Below, piece by piece: positions 21,166 to 32,365 of a stretch of 64,000 nucleotides of DNA. Source of the stretch: Brucella gallinifaecis. Its GTDB lineage: Bacteria > Pseudomonadota > Alphaproteobacteria > Rhizobiales > Rhizobiaceae. Numbering within the stretch: position 1 is the stretch's first letter; every line of letters begins with the position of its first letter. The notes below the pieces were generated by a model that worked only from the letters and a program-made list of their open reading frames with translations, did no database searches and was not told the DNA's origin. A program made the translations under genes and the position numbers. The DNA lies in the NCBI RefSeq assembly GCF_006476605.1, contig NZ_ML636807.1, forward strand, positions 99,995-163,994. Direction: 5' to 3'.

Positions 21166-21981
21166 TTACTGAATTTTCTCAAACCGCGACGCCTCGATTT
21201 TCAACGTTCCAAGCTGCGTACCTATGCGCGCCACCAACGGCGCATAGATGCCGGAATTGCCAAGCGAAGCAAAAGAGATCGTGATCTTGCTGCGATTGGC
21301 AAGATAATCAATGGCTTTCTTGCCCTTCTGATAACCGGCAAGTGGCACGAACTTGGCTGAACAGATAACAGATTCACCGGTAAATCCTTTGGTGGTAAAG
21401 GATTCCGTGCCATTGAAACTAAGATGGATGTCGGCACGGGTCTGACCGTCAAAAACGCGCAATATACGATTACAAACCGCTTTCGGATCTCTGGTCGGGA
21501 TCATCAGCGCACTCAGCGGATCGCTGACATTGATAAGATCCTGTGGCGTTATTTCCACCCATGGTTCGCGCTTTTTCACCGGGGGCACATTCTCGGAAGA
21601 GGTTACATTGCCACCGGAAAAACCTATCTTGGTGCTTTTGTTCTTGCGCCCGTGCTTATAGGCCAGATCAAAGGCAGACGGCGTCACTTTGTTCTGATTG
21701 GCACGACCAGCCACATAGACTGTACCATCCGTATCATCAAAAACCCGGGCAATGCCGGACGTCTTGAAACGGCCATTAACGCCATAATTGGCCCCTTTGA
21801 CGATGGTTTCTATAGCTGAACGGGCGATGGAAAGGCCAAATATCGAAATATCATATTCTGTCCGGTAAAGATCATCTGCATGGGTGGAACTCACGACAGA
21901 AACACTTGCAATCGTCAGTCCGCTCAGCAATGCAATACCGCGCACTGCGAACGGCTTCCAGAAATACAATTGCCTGATCAT
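21166..21981 (-). CDS. DUF3108 domain-containing exported protein
   Basis: A 271-residue protein with a long N-terminal hydrophobic segment (signal peptide, cleavage probably near THADD). The mature part begins YRTEYDISIFGLSIARS, typical of DUF3108 proteins, which are predicted periplasmic or outer-membrane-facing beta-rich proteins of unknown function. The start at 21981 is chosen for its GAAAGGAAAA ribosome-binding site; the frame opens nine codons earlier. It is divergent from rpmB. Confidence 0.85.
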   Translation of the reverse strand: MIRQLYFWKPFAVRGIALLSGLTIASVSVVSSTHADDLYRTEYDISIFGLSIARSAIETIVKGANYGVNGRFKTSGIARVFDDTDGTVYVAGRANQNKVTPSAFDLAYKHGRKNKSTKIGFSGGNVTSSENVPPVKKREPWVEITPQDLINVSDPLSALMIPTRDPKAVCNRILRVFDGQTRADIHLSFNGTESFTTKGFTGESVICSAKFVPLAGYQKGKKAIDYLANRSKITISFASLGNSGIYAPLVARIGTQLGTLKIEASRFEKIQ

Positions 21982-22364
21982 GCCAGATTTTCCTTTCAAA
22001 CCTTGCACCCGTCTGCAAACCGATTCTACTTCCGGACAGATACACTGTCTTGTCCTTACAGCTCAAAATCTGCAGCAACATCCTGTCATATTCCCGATTA
22101 TAGCCTTGTCGAACAGAGAAAACGGGCAAAGTTATGATCGGGCAAAGCGTCAATCGCCACAAAACGCCGTAAATAAGCGCCTTTAGGCTCTCGCAGCGGA
22201 ATCTGTCTTGACTGTTTTCTCTCCTGTCACTATAGAAACGCGACTTTCCCAATAGGCCGCCTGTCCGAAATCGCGCGCCAGCAGCATTAAAACTGCTTTG
22301 ATTGCTATGAATTCGGACATTCGAGTCGGGGCCTGAGAAACAAAAATTTGAAGGTGAGACCAAA

Positions 22365-22658
22365 ATGTCCCGCGCTTGTGAATTGACCGGCACCTCGGTC
22401 CAGTACGGCAATAATGTAAGCCACGCGAACAACCGTACGCGTCGTCGCTTTTTGCCAAACCTCTGCAACGTTACGCTTATGTCCGAAGCACTCGGCCAGA
22501 GCTACCGTCTTCGCGTTTCCGCTTCGGCTCTGCGTTCGGTTGAGCATCGCGGTGGCCTTGATGCTTTCCTCGTCAAGTCAAATGACAAGGAACTCTCGCA
22601 GCGTGCACGCCTGCTGAAGCGTCAGATCGTGAAGAAGCAGGCTGAACTTGCTGCATAA
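22365..22658 (+). CDS. rpmB: Ribosomal protein L28
   Basis: A 97-residue L28 of the alphaproteobacterial type: [16 protein letters not shown], then [16 protein letters not shown], and a C-terminal extension rich in Lys and Arg. The length is that of rhizobial and Brucella L28. It stands alone with a strong terminator 24 bases downstream. Confidence 0.98.
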   Translation: MSRACELTGTSVQYGNNVSHANNRTRRRFLPNLCNVTLMSEALGQSYRLRVSASALRSVEHRGGLDAFLVKSNDKELSQRARLLKRQIVKKQAELAA

Positions 22659-22682
22659 GCAATCAGCTTTTTAAGTTTAGAC

Positions 22683-22712
22683 AAAAAAGGCTGGCTTGCG
22701 TCAGCCTTTTTT
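22683..22712 (+). terminator. Terminator of rpmB
   Basis: AAAAAAGGCTG pairs with CAGCCTTTTTT around an 8-base loop, 24 bases after the rpmB stop. The T run is six bases. Confidence 0.9.
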
Positions 22713-22739
22713 ACTGGTGACATCACCCAGGATAAAAAA

Positions 22740-23381
22740 ATGTTTTATGCAAGCCCTGCTTTGTCCCGGCTTTTGCCGGCCATATTGTGCATGTGCGCAG
22801 CCGTTGCTGCCTCCAATATTCTTGTACAATATCCATTCGAGCATTTTGGCCTCGGCGAGTTGCTCACCTATGGTGCCTTTACCTATCCCTTTGCTTTTCT
22901 CGTCAATGATTTGACCAATCGTCGCTTTGGCCCTGCTGCGGCACGCAAAGTCGTCTATTTTGGCTTTGTGCTGGGTGTTATTATGTCAATCTGGCTGGCA
23001 ACACCGCGGATTGCCATTGCATCCGGTTCGGCATTTCTGATTGCTCAATTAATGGATATCACGGTCTTCAATAGACTACGCCAAAAGACATGGTGGAAAG
23101 CACCTTTTGCAGCGGCCATGTTCGGCTCGATTGTCGATACGCTGCTGTTTTTCTCCATCGCTTTTGCCGCAAGCTTTGCATGGATCGATGCCATGACCGG
23201 CCTGCCCGATTCATCATTGTCCGATCCCGCAACCTTCCTTGGCCTTGGAATGCCCCTATGGGCCTCACTGGCCATCGGCGACTTCTTTGTAAAGGTTGTC
23301 ATGGGCACGCTGATGCTTGTGCCCTATGGCGCTATTCTGGCGATTTTTGCGCCTGCGCTTTATGCACCGGATCGTAAATGA
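22740..23381 (+). CDS. Queuosine-precursor transporter family (YhhQ/VUT)
   Basis: A 213-residue membrane protein with about six hydrophobic segments. The conserved LTYGAFTYPFAFLVNDLTNR at about residues 40-59 and the FGFVLGVIMS region mark the YhhQ/COG1738 family, which imports preQ0 or preQ1 for queuosine. It is preceded by an AGGA ribosome-binding site and by a short inverted repeat GGTGA-CA-TCACC (22716-22727). Substrate is by family analogy. Confidence 0.88.
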   Translation: MFYASPALSRLLPAILCMCAAVAASNILVQYPFEHFGLGELLTYGAFTYPFAFLVNDLTNRRFGPAAARKVVYFGFVLGVIMSIWLATPRIAIASGSAFLIAQLMDITVFNRLRQKTWWKAPFAAAMFGSIVDTLLFFSIAFAASFAWIDAMTGLPDSSLSDPATFLGLGMPLWASLAIGDFFVKVVMGTLMLVPYGAILAIFAPALYAPDRK

Positions 23382-23405
23382 AAGGGGCCTGAAGACCCCT
23401 TTCAT
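23378..23405. terminator. Bidirectional terminator between yhhQ-type gene and cobT
   Basis: ATGAAAGGGG and CCCCTTTCAT form a 10-bp stem with an 8-base loop between convergent genes. The stop codon of the plus-strand transporter gene lies in the left arm. Confidence 0.75.
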
Positions 23406-23415
23406 TTATCCAGTC

Positions 23416-25326
23416 TTATCTGCCTGAACGCCTGCGTCCCCGCCCGGCTCCACCTGCACCCTGTTCTTCAAACAGGGATGCAAGCTGTTCGGTCATTGCA
23501 CCGGCAAGCTCTTCAGCATCCACAATAGTGACGGCCCGCTGATAATAGCGTGTCACATCATGGCCAATACCAATGGCAATCAGTTCAACCGGCGAACGCG
23601 TTTCGATCTCTTCGATGACAGCACGCAAGTGGCGTTCAAGATAATTGCCCGGATTGACCGAAAGTGTTGAATCATCCACCGGCGCACCATCGGAAATCAT
23701 CATCATGATCTTGCGCTGCTCAGGCCGTGCCAAAAGGCGCTGATGCGCCCAGATCAGCGCTTCACCATCGATATTTTCTTTAAGCAGACCTTCGCGCATC
23801 ATCAGACCAAGATTACGCCGTGCACGACGCCATGGCGCATCAGCCTTTTTATAGATGATATGGCGCAAATCATTGAGACGACCCGGATTGGACGGCTTGC
23901 CACGACCAAGCCATGCCTCGCGTGACTGTCCGCCCTTCCATGCCTTGGTGGTAAAGCCCAATATTTCGACTTTCACCCCGCAGCGTTCCAGCGTTCGCGC
24001 CAGAATATCGGCGCATGTTGCAGCAACGGTAATCGGACGCCCACGCATCGAGCCGGAATTATCAATCACCAGCGTCACAACCGTATCGCGAAAATCCGTA
24101 TCGCGCTCCATCTTGTAGGAAAGCGGCTGTGTCGGATCGATCACGATACGCACCAGACGCGCACTGTCGAGATACCCCTCTTCCAGATCAAAATCCCACG
24201 AACGGTTCTGCTGTGCCATCAGGCGACGCTGCAACCGGTTGGCAAGCCTGCCAACAACACCTTGCAAATTGGAAAGCTGCTTGTCGAGAAAACCGCGCAG
24301 ACGATCAAGCTCTGCTTCATCACATAAATCCGTGGCCTCAATCTCTTCATCAAATTCACGCGTGAAGACATTGTAATCGACATGCTCGGCGAAATTCGCA
24401 AAAGGCTGGTTCTGGCGGCGCGTGTCGCCCGGCGTTTCCGCGTCGACATCCTCATTGTCATCCATATCATCGGAAGCGGCGTCAGTGGCTTCCATTTCGC
24501 CCTGCTCGCCTTCTTCGCTGGAACTGTCCGATTCTTCGCTTTCCGCAGAATCAGAACCTTCCTGGCTTTCGTCGCCGCCTTCTTCGTTTTCGTCCTGCTC
24601 CGGCGTCTGCTCGTTATCTTCGTCCTGCTCGTCGCTCTGCTCTTCCTGAGAAAGCTCTTCAGCCATATCCATGGATGCCAGCATATCGCGCACTGTACGT
24701 GCAAATGCCTGCTGATCTTCCAGATTATCGCCAAGACGTGCAAGTTCAGGGCCGGCCTTCTGCTCAATCCACTCGCGCCAGAGATCAAGCACAGAACCGG
24801 CTTCCACCGGCGCCTTGCGGCCAGTCAGTTTTTCACGCAACAAAAGCGAGACAGCTTCCTCAAGTGGTGCATCATCCTTGTCGGTCACGCTCGAAAAATT
24901 GGCGCGGGCATATTTGTCAGCCAGCATCACCGAAAGGTTTTCCGCAACACCCGCCATGGCGCGGGCGCCAATGGCTTCCACACGCGCCTGCTCAACCGCA
25001 TCATAGATCGCACGGGCCTGCTTGCCTTCCGGCGCGAGGCTTGCGTGAATACGCGCATTGTGGCGTGCCTGACGCAGTGCCATGGAATCACCCAGGCCAC
25101 GAGTAACCGCAACATCATGCGCTGTCGGACGTTTTGGCAAATCAGGCAGACGGGCGCGGTTGGCGGTCAGTGCAGGACGATCATTACTGAAAGCCACTTC
25201 CAGTTCGTTCTCACCGGAAATGGCACGCATTGTAGCGGTCATCGCCCGCTTGAACGGCTCTGAATCCACTGGTCCGTTTGTGCGCTCGCGCGAATTATCG
25301 CCAATTCCTGACTTCTGGCCCGACAT
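23416..25326 (-). CDS. cobT: Aerobic cobaltochelatase subunit CobT
   Basis: A 636-residue subunit of the ATP-dependent CobNST complex that inserts cobalt into hydrogenobyrinic acid diamide in oxygen-dependent B12 synthesis. A highly acidic Glu/Asp/Ser-rich stretch occupies about residues 225-300; the C-terminal half is a von Willebrand A domain with the MIDAS motif [10 protein letters not shown] near residue 410 and a conserved [11 protein letters not shown]. The very C-terminus is Gly/Arg-rich. It follows cobS on the same strand, 115 bases away. Confidence 0.96.
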   Translation of the reverse strand: MSGQKSGIGDNSRERTNGPVDSEPFKRAMTATMRAISGENELEVAFSNDRPALTANRARLPDLPKRPTAHDVAVTRGLGDSMALRQARHNARIHASLAPEGKQARAIYDAVEQARVEAIGARAMAGVAENLSVMLADKYARANFSSVTDKDDAPLEEAVSLLLREKLTGRKAPVEAGSVLDLWREWIEQKAGPELARLGDNLEDQQAFARTVRDMLASMDMAEELSQEEQSDEQDEDNEQTPEQDENEEGGDESQEGSDSAESEESDSSSEEGEQGEMEATDAASDDMDDNEDVDAETPGDTRRQNQPFANFAEHVDYNVFTREFDEEIEATDLCDEAELDRLRGFLDKQLSNLQGVVGRLANRLQRRLMAQQNRSWDFDLEEGYLDSARLVRIVIDPTQPLSYKMERDTDFRDTVVTLVIDNSGSMRGRPITVAATCADILARTLERCGVKVEILGFTTKAWKGGQSREAWLGRGKPSNPGRLNDLRHIIYKKADAPWRRARRNLGLMMREGLLKENIDGEALIWAHQRLLARPEQRKIMMMISDGAPVDDSTLSVNPGNYLERHLRAVIEEIETRSPVELIAIGIGHDVTRYYQRAVTIVDAEELAGAMTEQLASLFEEQGAGGAGRGRRRSGR

Positions 25327-25350
25327 CTGCTTTTCCTGACTTTATATAAA

Positions 25351-25401
25351 GCATGTCGCGGAAAAGTGGGAACCGGTTTTCCGCTAACGACATGCGTTAA
25401 A
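25351..25401. repeat. Mosaic palindromic repeat, copy 2 (module A only)
   Basis: A diverged module A: GCATGTCGCGGAAAAGTGGG followed by AACCGGTTTTCCGC and ending GACATGCGTTAAA. The outer GCATGTCG/CGACATGC-like arms are inverted. It sits between cobS and cobT and so in the likely operon mRNA. Confidence 0.75.
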
Positions 25402-25441
25402 TGCACTGCCGCTCTTGATGAGCGACAAGCATCATCCAGCC

Positions 25442-26470
<1,029 letters not shown>

Positions 26471-26625
26471 TTAATCAGGAAGCATTTTCCGGCGAGCCGG
26501 GAGACGCCCCCTTGAGTTCAGTTGCGGGCATCCTTAATCGCATCCGCACGAAAGCGCAGAAGATGAATGTCCGTCAGGGCATTGAACATGCCCTGATACT
26601 CGGCCTCATAAAGCCCAGACAGGCT

Positions 26626-27258
26626 TTAGCAAAAACCTGCCGTCTTGAGCAATTGATAAGCCTGAATGACTTCGCGAAATCTGTCTTCAGACCCACGGTC
26701 ACCACCATTTGCATCGGGATGGTGTTGCTTCACAAGTTCTTTATAGCGAGACTTGATCATATCGCTAGTTGAATTTGCATCAAGGCCAAGTGTCGCAAGC
26801 GCTTTTACTTCCAGAGTGCGCGGTTTGCGTTGCACTGCCTTGGCAGTTCCAGGATTGTTTTTCGCATTCTTCACAAATCCGAACGGATCACGCATGCGAT
26901 TCTGATAAGCGGCAGAACCAGAACGGCGTGTCGCCATATCAGGCGATGTACGCGCGGAAGCGGTCGAATTAGACGCCGTTGACCAGGTCGGACGATTGCC
27001 GGTGATCGCATCTTTCTGGAACTTGGAAATATCCTTGTCCGACAGGCCCGAGAAATAATTGAAATTCTTATTATATTCGCGGACGTGATCAACGCAGAAA
27101 TGCAGATATTCACCCTCACGCATACGCCCCACCGGTGCACGATGCGTACCAGGCTTATCGCAACCATCCCATTGGCAGCAGGGACCACTGGACTTCTTTT
27201 CCGCTTCCTTCTTGGGACGGATGCGGATGCTGTCGAAAAATTTTGAGCTCGTTGTCAT
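26626..27258 (-). CDS. J-domain protein with C-terminal J domain
   Basis: A 210-residue protein with an unusual layout: the J domain is at the C-terminus (about 150-207), with the HPD tripeptide in KQHHPDANGG near residue 180. The N-terminal part has CCQWDGCDKPGTHRAP (about 27-42) and HFCVDHVREYNK, so cysteines and histidines that could bind a metal. J domains stimulate Hsp70. It lies just upstream of cobS and divergent from bolA; whether it assists the cobaltochelatase is speculation. Confidence 0.9.
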   Translation of the reverse strand: MTTSSKFFDSIRIRPKKEAEKKSSGPCCQWDGCDKPGTHRAPVGRMREGEYLHFCVDHVREYNKNFNYFSGLSDKDISKFQKDAITGNRPTWSTASNSTASARTSPDMATRRSGSAAYQNRMRDPFGFVKNAKNNPGTAKAVQRKPRTLEVKALATLGLDANSTSDMIKSRYKELVKQHHPDANGGDRGSEDRFREVIQAYQLLKTAGFC

Positions 27259-27444
27259 CGAATCAGATTATGCGAATTAAGAGTGGCTAAACAAGAATTG
27301 ACATTTCATCCTGAATGGTTTTGGCCATGACTTCAGGGCAAAATTGAATATAGATTGCAATTCCTGTGCGGATTTGCCCCACCGGTTGTCGCCAAAGCGA
27401 CGTCTATATGAAGCACAGCGTCTATATGGGGAGAACTGGCTCAA

Positions 27445-27759
27445 ATGTCCATTCACAATAGCAAACAATCTTCAATGGAAGCAAAACTGCATGCAGCCTT
27501 TGCGCCTGAAAAGCTTGAAATCATCAATGAAAGCCATCTCCATGCCGGCCATCATCACGAAGATCGTGGCAATCATGAGGTCTATGACGGCACTGGCGAA
27601 ACACATTTTCGCATACGCATCATATCAGCCAGATTTGAAGGCTTGAGTCGCATTGCCCGTCACCGCGCCATCAATGACCTTCTCAAAGATGAACTCAATA
27701 ACGGTGTTCATGCGCTCGCACTGGAACCTTCAGCCCCCGGCGAAGTCACCCGCCGCTAA
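27445..27759 (+). CDS. bolA: BolA family protein
   Basis: A 104-residue BolA-like protein with the conserved INESHLHAGHH (about 32-42), the helix-turn-helix-like SRIARHRAINDLL (about 70-82) and HALALEPSAPGE at the end. The family partners monothiol glutaredoxins in iron-sulfur trafficking and can bind DNA. An AGAACTGGCTCAA leader with a GGGGAG sequence precedes the ATG. It is divergent from the J-protein gene. Confidence 0.94.
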   Translation: MSIHNSKQSSMEAKLHAAFAPEKLEIINESHLHAGHHHEDRGNHEVYDGTGETHFRIRIISARFEGLSRIARHRAINDLLKDELNNGVHALALEPSAPGEVTRR

Positions 27760-27764
27760 TTTTC

Positions 27765-28271
27765 CTATACTTGAGCTTTGAGCCATTTGCGCAAACGAGT
27801 GCGCGCATTGGCGTAAGGCGAGGACGTATTGAACTGGATCATGCGTCCAAGCGTATATTTCTCATACCATTGAACGCCATAAAGCTCGGTATTGCTACGC
27901 GCTGCAACCAGTGCAACCAGCGCATTTTTCGCTGTTTCAAGCCGCAATAAAAGAGCGGCAAACGGCACATCCTCATAATCGCGGTAGAACTTGGCAGCAA
28001 GCGCACCAAGCTCGTTCCATTTGAATCCAGTTTCAGGAAAATCAACCTCCAGCCCCTGATCCTTGCGCTCACACCATTTGAGCACCAGTTCATTCCAGCC
28101 GACCAGATAGGCAACCAGATCATGCACACTCATCATGGTGCCTTTTGCATGACCTTCCATGATTTCAAGTGCAGACTGCTCCGGCGTGACACGTGCAAGG
28201 TCAAGCGCCAGCCGATCATAATTGCTTTCAATCGCCGCAAGCAGTTCCTGCTTGTTTGCAGGGACTGCCAT
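27765..28271 (-). CDS. ClbS/DfsB-family four-helix protein
   Basis: A 168-residue protein with the DinB-like four-helix organisation of the ClbS/DfsB (DUF1706) family: SVHDLVAYLVGWNELVLKW near residues 47-65 and a terminal GRMIQFNTSSPYANARTRLRKW. ClbS itself hydrolyses colibactin cyclopropanes and protects against self-damage; most family members have no known substrate. Its ATG overlaps the aroB stop by one base (TGATG on the minus strand), so it is translated after aroB. Confidence 0.85.
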   Translation of the reverse strand: MAVPANKQELLAAIESNYDRLALDLARVTPEQSALEIMEGHAKGTMMSVHDLVAYLVGWNELVLKWCERKDQGLEVDFPETGFKWNELGALAAKFYRDYEDVPFAALLLRLETAKNALVALVAARSNTELYGVQWYEKYTLGRMIQFNTSSPYANARTRLRKWLKAQV

Positions 28272-29389
28272 CAGGCAGAAAGCCGCTCTTTAAGAAATTC
28301 AAGCACTGCCGTCGGTGGCACATCCCTGGCAATAAAGGACTGACCAATGCCGCGTGTGAGAATGAATGTCAGCGCACCGCGGGCGACTTTCTTGTCCTGT
28401 GCGATATAATCCATCAGCTTTTCAGCATCCGGCAATCCACCCGGCACATCTTGCAATGATGTCGGCAGACCAACCGCTTTCAAATGTGCCTCAACACGCT
28501 CAGCATCCTCGATACCGCACAGGTTCATCTTCACTGAAAAGCGATGCGCAAGCGCCATACCAATGGCAACGCCTTCACCATGCACCAGACGGCTCGAATC
28601 ATAATTTGTTGCCGTTTCAAGCGCATGGCCAAAAGTATGACCGAGATTAAGCAGCGCACGATCGCCATTTTCATGCTCATCGCGTGCAACAACCGCCGCT
28701 TTCGAGCGACATGATTCGGCAATTGCCTCAGTGCGGGCAGAGCCTCCTGCAAAAACAGCTTCCCGGTTTTTCTCAAGCCATGCGAAAAAATCCGGGCGAT
28801 CAATCAGGCCATATTTGGCAACTTCTGCATAACCGGCCCGAAATTCACGCGGGCTTAATGTATCAAGCACATCCGTATCCGCCAGCACCAGTTGCGGCTG
28901 ATGAAAAACACCGACGAGGTTTTTACCATATTGAGTATTGATGCCGGTCTTGCCGCCAACGGATGAATCCACCTGTGCAAGCAGTGACGTCGGCATCTGC
29001 ACAAAATTCATGCCGCGCCTTACGATACCCGCAACAAAGCCCGACAAATCACCGACCACACCGCCGCCAAAAGCCACCACCGCGTCACCGCGTTCAAGCT
29101 TTGCTGCCAGCACAGCATTGGTAACGGTTTCCAATGTCGAAAAGGATTTCGACTTCTCGCCGGGAGCCACAATAATACAGGTTGATTCGATGCCGGCACG
29201 GGTAAAACTTTCTGTCAGTGCCTCAAGATGCGCTTTGGCAACATTCTCATCCGTAATGATTGCAACACGAATGCCCGGCAGACGTTTTGTAATTTCTTCA
29301 CCGGCACGCGCGACCAATCCCTTGCCAATCAGGATTTCATAAGAACGGTCTCCAAGCGAAACCGGAACTGTTACACTGTCGGCAATCAT
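28271..29389 (-). CDS. aroB: 3-dehydroquinate synthase
   Basis: The 372-residue enzyme makes 3-dehydroquinate in the shikimate pathway using NAD and a divalent metal. It shows [15 protein letters not shown] near residue 109, [19 protein letters not shown] near 133, and metal ligand histidines in [11 protein letters not shown] and [10 protein letters not shown]. It follows aroK by 18 bases and overlaps the ClbS-type gene by one base. Confidence 0.97.
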   Translation of the reverse strand: MIADSVTVPVSLGDRSYEILIGKGLVARAGEEITKRLPGIRVAIITDENVAKAHLEALTESFTRAGIESTCIIVAPGEKSKSFSTLETVTNAVLAAKLERGDAVVAFGGGVVGDLSGFVAGIVRRGMNFVQMPTSLLAQVDSSVGGKTGINTQYGKNLVGVFHQPQLVLADTDVLDTLSPREFRAGYAEVAKYGLIDRPDFFAWLEKNREAVFAGGSARTEAIAESCRSKAAVVARDEHENGDRALLNLGHTFGHALETATNYDSSRLVHGEGVAIGMALAHRFSVKMNLCGIEDAERVEAHLKAVGLPTSLQDVPGGLPDAEKLMDYIAQDKKVARGALTFILTRGIGQSFIARDVPPTAVLEFLKERLSA

Positions 29390-29407
29390 TGCATTCTCCC
29401 AGAGGCT

Positions 29408-29998
29408 TTAAACCTGATCCTTTTCCAGATGAGCGATCAAAATATCGATCAGCTCTCCGGCAATCACTTCTTTCTTATCGTCGCGCGTCATGGTCTGGAG
29501 ATCGGCGAGCGCATAAACAGGATAGCGCTCATTCATCAGCCGCTGCATCACACCACGCGGGTCATCATTTTTGAGAAGCGGGCGATTCTGCCTGCGAGAC
29601 ACGCGATCCATCAGCACATCAAGCTCGGCATTGAGCCACACCGAAACACCATTCGCAGCAATGGCCTCACGGGTTTCAGCATTCATATAGGCGCCGCCAC
29701 CAGTGGCCAGCACCATCGGACCATCTTCAAGCAGACGCAGGATCACCCGGCGTTCAAGATCACGAAATTCCGCCTCGCCATAGACCTCAAACAGTTCAGG
29801 AACAGTCATACGGGCTGCCGATTCAATCTCGTTATCGGCATCCTTAAAAGGCAGATTAAGCATGGTTGCCATTTTGCGACCAACCGTCGACTTGCCTGCA
29901 CCCATCAACCCAACAAGAACAACCACTTTCGTGCCAAGAAGTTGACGGACAATATCCGCCTTCTCATTCAGACTTGTTTGTTTTGCTGTACTGCTCAT
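29408..29998 (-). CDS. aroK: Shikimate kinase
   Basis: A 196-residue kinase that phosphorylates shikimate with ATP. Walker A is [11 protein letters not shown] near residue 31, DADNEIE carries the shikimate-binding Asp, FRDLERRVI the binding Arg, ATGGGAYM the glycine loop, and SRRQNRPLL the lid. The open frame runs far upstream but the ATG at 29998 gives the expected N-terminus (MSSTAKQTS). It heads a compact aroK-aroB-ClbS run. Confidence 0.96.
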   Translation of the reverse strand: MSSTAKQTSLNEKADIVRQLLGTKVVVLVGLMGAGKSTVGRKMATMLNLPFKDADNEIESAARMTVPELFEVYGEAEFRDLERRVILRLLEDGPMVLATGGGAYMNAETREAIAANGVSVWLNAELDVLMDRVSRRQNRPLLKNDDPRGVMQRLMNERYPVYALADLQTMTRDDKKEVIAGELIDILIAHLEKDQV

Positions 29999-30143
29999 TG
30001 ACCTCATCCATTTCCTCCGGTTCCACATTAAAAACCGTGCTGCGTCAATCGCTTTCATCGACAAAATCAAACCGGGGGCAGCTTTTTCGCCGCAAAGACC
30101 ACCAGTCCTTGCTTTCACCTCAATAGAACAGCATAAACGCTTC

Positions 30144-30350
30144 ATGCCTACGCTAACGCGCATTCTTTTCCTGCTTGCTGTGATTGCTGCCATTATCTAT
30201 GGCGCGATGTACTCACTTGCGCGTTTCGTTACGCCAACCACCCATGAAATCACCATCGAAATTCCAGCATCAAAGCTGAAACAGACGATCATAGATCCGC
30301 CGCCGCAACCAGCACCCCTCGTGGAAGACGAAACCAAGCGTGAGGAATAG
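30144..30350 (+). CDS. Small single-pass membrane protein upstream of xerD
   Basis: A 68-residue protein with one N-terminal hydrophobic segment (about 6-27), a short beta-like stretch [13 protein letters not shown], and an acidic, Pro-rich tail. I do not recognise a family. It starts divergently from aroK and ends 2 bases before the xerD ATG, so the two are almost certainly co-transcribed. Its tight placement supports it being real. Confidence 0.7.
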   Translation: MPTLTRILFLLAVIAAIIYGAMYSLARFVTPTTHEITIEIPASKLKQTIIDPPPQPAPLVEDETKREE

Positions 30351-30352
30351 AC

Positions 30353-31276
30353 ATGCGGGCGTCACTGGCCATTGAAAACTTTCTTGAAATGATGAGCGCC
30401 GAACGCGGTGCTGCAAACAATACGCTCGAATCCTACCGCCGCGATCTCGAGACCTGCGCCGAATTATTGGCGACACGCGGTGTCAATCTGGCTGAAGCCA
30501 GAACCGATGATATTCGCCATGTGCTCGACACTATGGCTGATGAAGGCTTTGCGGCCACCTCGCAGGCACGGCGTCTTTCGGCCATAAGGCAGTTTTTTCG
30601 CTTTCTCTATGCAGAAGGTTTTCGACAAGACGACCCCACAAGCCTGATTGACGCCCCCAAAAAACAAAAACCGCTGCCCAAAATCATGAGCGTCGAAAAT
30701 GTCAGCCGCCTTCTTGATCGCGCAGCAAGAGAAGCACAGGAGGCCGTTGAGCCAGCAGAACGTTTCAAAGCCCTGCGGCTTCATGCTCTTCTTGAAACGC
30801 TTTATGCCACAGGCTTACGTGTCTCGGAGCTTGTTGGCCTGCCCGTCAGCGTTGCGCGTACTGACCATCGCTTCCTGATTGTCCGGGGCAAGGGCTCCAA
30901 AGACCGCATGGTGCCACTTTCACAAAAGGCACGCGACGCATTGCAGGTCTTTATAAGCCTGCGCGATACGTTGCCGGGCAGTGACGATAATCCATGGTTG
31001 TTTCCCGCTTATTCAGAAAGCGGCCATTTGGCGCGACAGGTCTTTGGCCGGGAGCTGAAAAGCCTTGCGGCACGTGCAGGCCTCTCAAGCGCTTCCGTCT
31101 CCCCGCATGTGCTGCGCCATGCTTTTGCCAGCCATCTTTTGCAAAACGGCGCAGATCTGAGAACCGTACAGCAATTGCTCGGCCATTCCGACATATCAAC
31201 GACCCAGATTTACACCCATGTTCTGGAAGAAAGACTGCATAAGCTGGTAAGTGAACATCATCCGCTTGCCGATTAA
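30353..31276 (+). CDS. xerD: Site-specific tyrosine recombinase XerD
   Basis: A 307-residue tyrosine recombinase that with XerC resolves chromosome dimers at dif. The N-terminal SAM-like DNA-binding domain spans about 1-100; catalytic residues appear in [11 protein letters not shown] (Arg), [12 protein letters not shown] (His-x-x-Arg), [15 protein letters not shown] (His and the Tyr nucleophile). Length and N-terminus favour XerD over a phage integrase. It starts 2 bases after the small membrane-protein gene. Confidence 0.94.
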   Translation: MRASLAIENFLEMMSAERGAANNTLESYRRDLETCAELLATRGVNLAEARTDDIRHVLDTMADEGFAATSQARRLSAIRQFFRFLYAEGFRQDDPTSLIDAPKKQKPLPKIMSVENVSRLLDRAAREAQEAVEPAERFKALRLHALLETLYATGLRVSELVGLPVSVARTDHRFLIVRGKGSKDRMVPLSQKARDALQVFISLRDTLPGSDDNPWLFPAYSESGHLARQVFGRELKSLAARAGLSSASVSPHVLRHAFASHLLQNGADLRTVQQLLGHSDISTTQIYTHVLEERLHKLVSEHHPLAD

Positions 31277-31411
31277 GCTCGCGCCGTTTAAGAGAATTTC
31301 AGAAAAATTTGCATGATGCGCTCGAAGTAAATATGTAAGAAGCCGTAAAACAGCCGTTATCTGGGATGTTTTATGCCCGATATCTCTGGAAACGCACAAT
31401 AGTCAGGCCCG

Positions 31412-32365
31412 ATGTATAACTATCTCGATTTTGAAAAACCCGTCGCAGACCTCGAAGGCCAGATCCTTGAGCTGAAAAAGCTCGCGCAGGAACAGGGCAG
31501 CGTCGAGATGAGCGACGAGATCAGCCGTCTCGAGAAACGCTCGGCCGATGCGCTCAATGATATTTATCGCAAGCTGACCCCATGGCAGAAGGCGCAGATC
31601 GCCCGCCACCCGGACCGTCCGCACTGCCTTGAATATATCAACACGCTTTTCACCGAATTCACGCCTTTGGCCGGTGATCGGCAATTTGCCAATGACGAGG
31701 CTATTCAGGGTGGCTTTGCCCGCTTCAATGGTCTGCCTGTTGCCATTCTCGGTCAGGAAAAAGGCTCGGACACCAAGACACGTCTCAAGCATAATTTTGG
31801 CTCAGCCCGCCCTGAAGGCTACCGCAAGGCGGTACGCATCATGGAAATGGCCGACCGTTTCCAGCTGCCATTGATTACCTTTGTCGATACAGCCGGCGCC
31901 TATCCGGGCGTAAGTGCTGAAGAACGTGGTCAGGCGGAAGCCATTGCACGCTCAACAGCGCAATGCCTCAAGCTGCGTGTACCGGTTATCTCGATCATCA
32001 TCGGTGAAGGCGGTTCAGGCGGCGCAATCGCAATTGCTGTGGCAAACCGCGTCTATATGCTCGAACATTCGATCTATTCGGTCATTTCGCCCGAAGGTGC
32101 AGCATCGATTCTCTGGCATGATTCAACCCGTGCAAAAGATGCAGCATCCAATATGCGCATCACCGCGCAGGATCTGTTCGATCTCAAGGTCATCGACGGA
32201 ATTATCCCTGAACCTCTTGGTGGTGCGCATCGCGGCAAGCAATCGACCATTGCAGCAGCAGGCGAGATTATCACCGCTTCATTGCGCTCCATGAAAGATA
32301 TTGATGGCGAAACCCTCAAACAGGAGCGTCGCCAGAAATTCCTGGAGATCGGTCGTAATATTTAG
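31412..32365 (+). CDS. accA: Acetyl-CoA carboxylase carboxyltransferase alpha subunit
   Basis: The 317-residue subunit transfers carboxyl from biotin to acetyl-CoA, together with AccD, in fatty-acid synthesis. The coiled N-terminus (FEKPVADLEGQILELKK) precedes the crotonase-fold domain with TFVDTAGAYPGVSAEERGQ near residue 152 and GEGGSGGAIAIAVANRV near 198. Length is normal. Its TAG stop is the first three bases of a TAGAGCGC repeat edge. Confidence 0.97.
   Translation: MYNYLDFEKPVADLEGQILELKKLAQEQGSVEMSDEISRLEKRSADALNDIYRKLTPWQKAQIARHPDRPHCLEYINTLFTEFTPLAGDRQFANDEAIQGGFARFNGLPVAILGQEKGSDTKTRLKHNFGSARPEGYRKAVRIMEMADRFQLPLITFVDTAGAYPGVSAEERGQAEAIARSTAQCLKLRVPVISIIIGEGGSGGAIAIAVANRVYMLEHSIYSVISPEGAASILWHDSTRAKDAASNMRITAQDLFDLKVIDGIIPEPLGGAHRGKQSTIAAAGEIITASLRSMKDIDGETLKQERRQKFLEIGRNI

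Noticed and set aside
24382..25263. Plus-strand frame of 293 codons with hydrophobic runs that look like membrane helices
   Set aside because: It is antisense to the acidic part of cobT; Glu/Asp codons read backwards give Phe/Leu/Val runs.
25327..25441. Possible cobalamin riboswitch near cobS/cobT
   Set aside because: The gap holds only a copy of the palindromic repeat; no B12-box-like sequence was seen here or upstream of the J-protein gene.
26575..26597. Stem CAGGGCAT-TGAAC-ATGCCCTG as terminator of the J-protein gene
   Set aside because: The inverted repeat is real, but it has no T run and lies between genes of one strand, so I do not call it a terminator.
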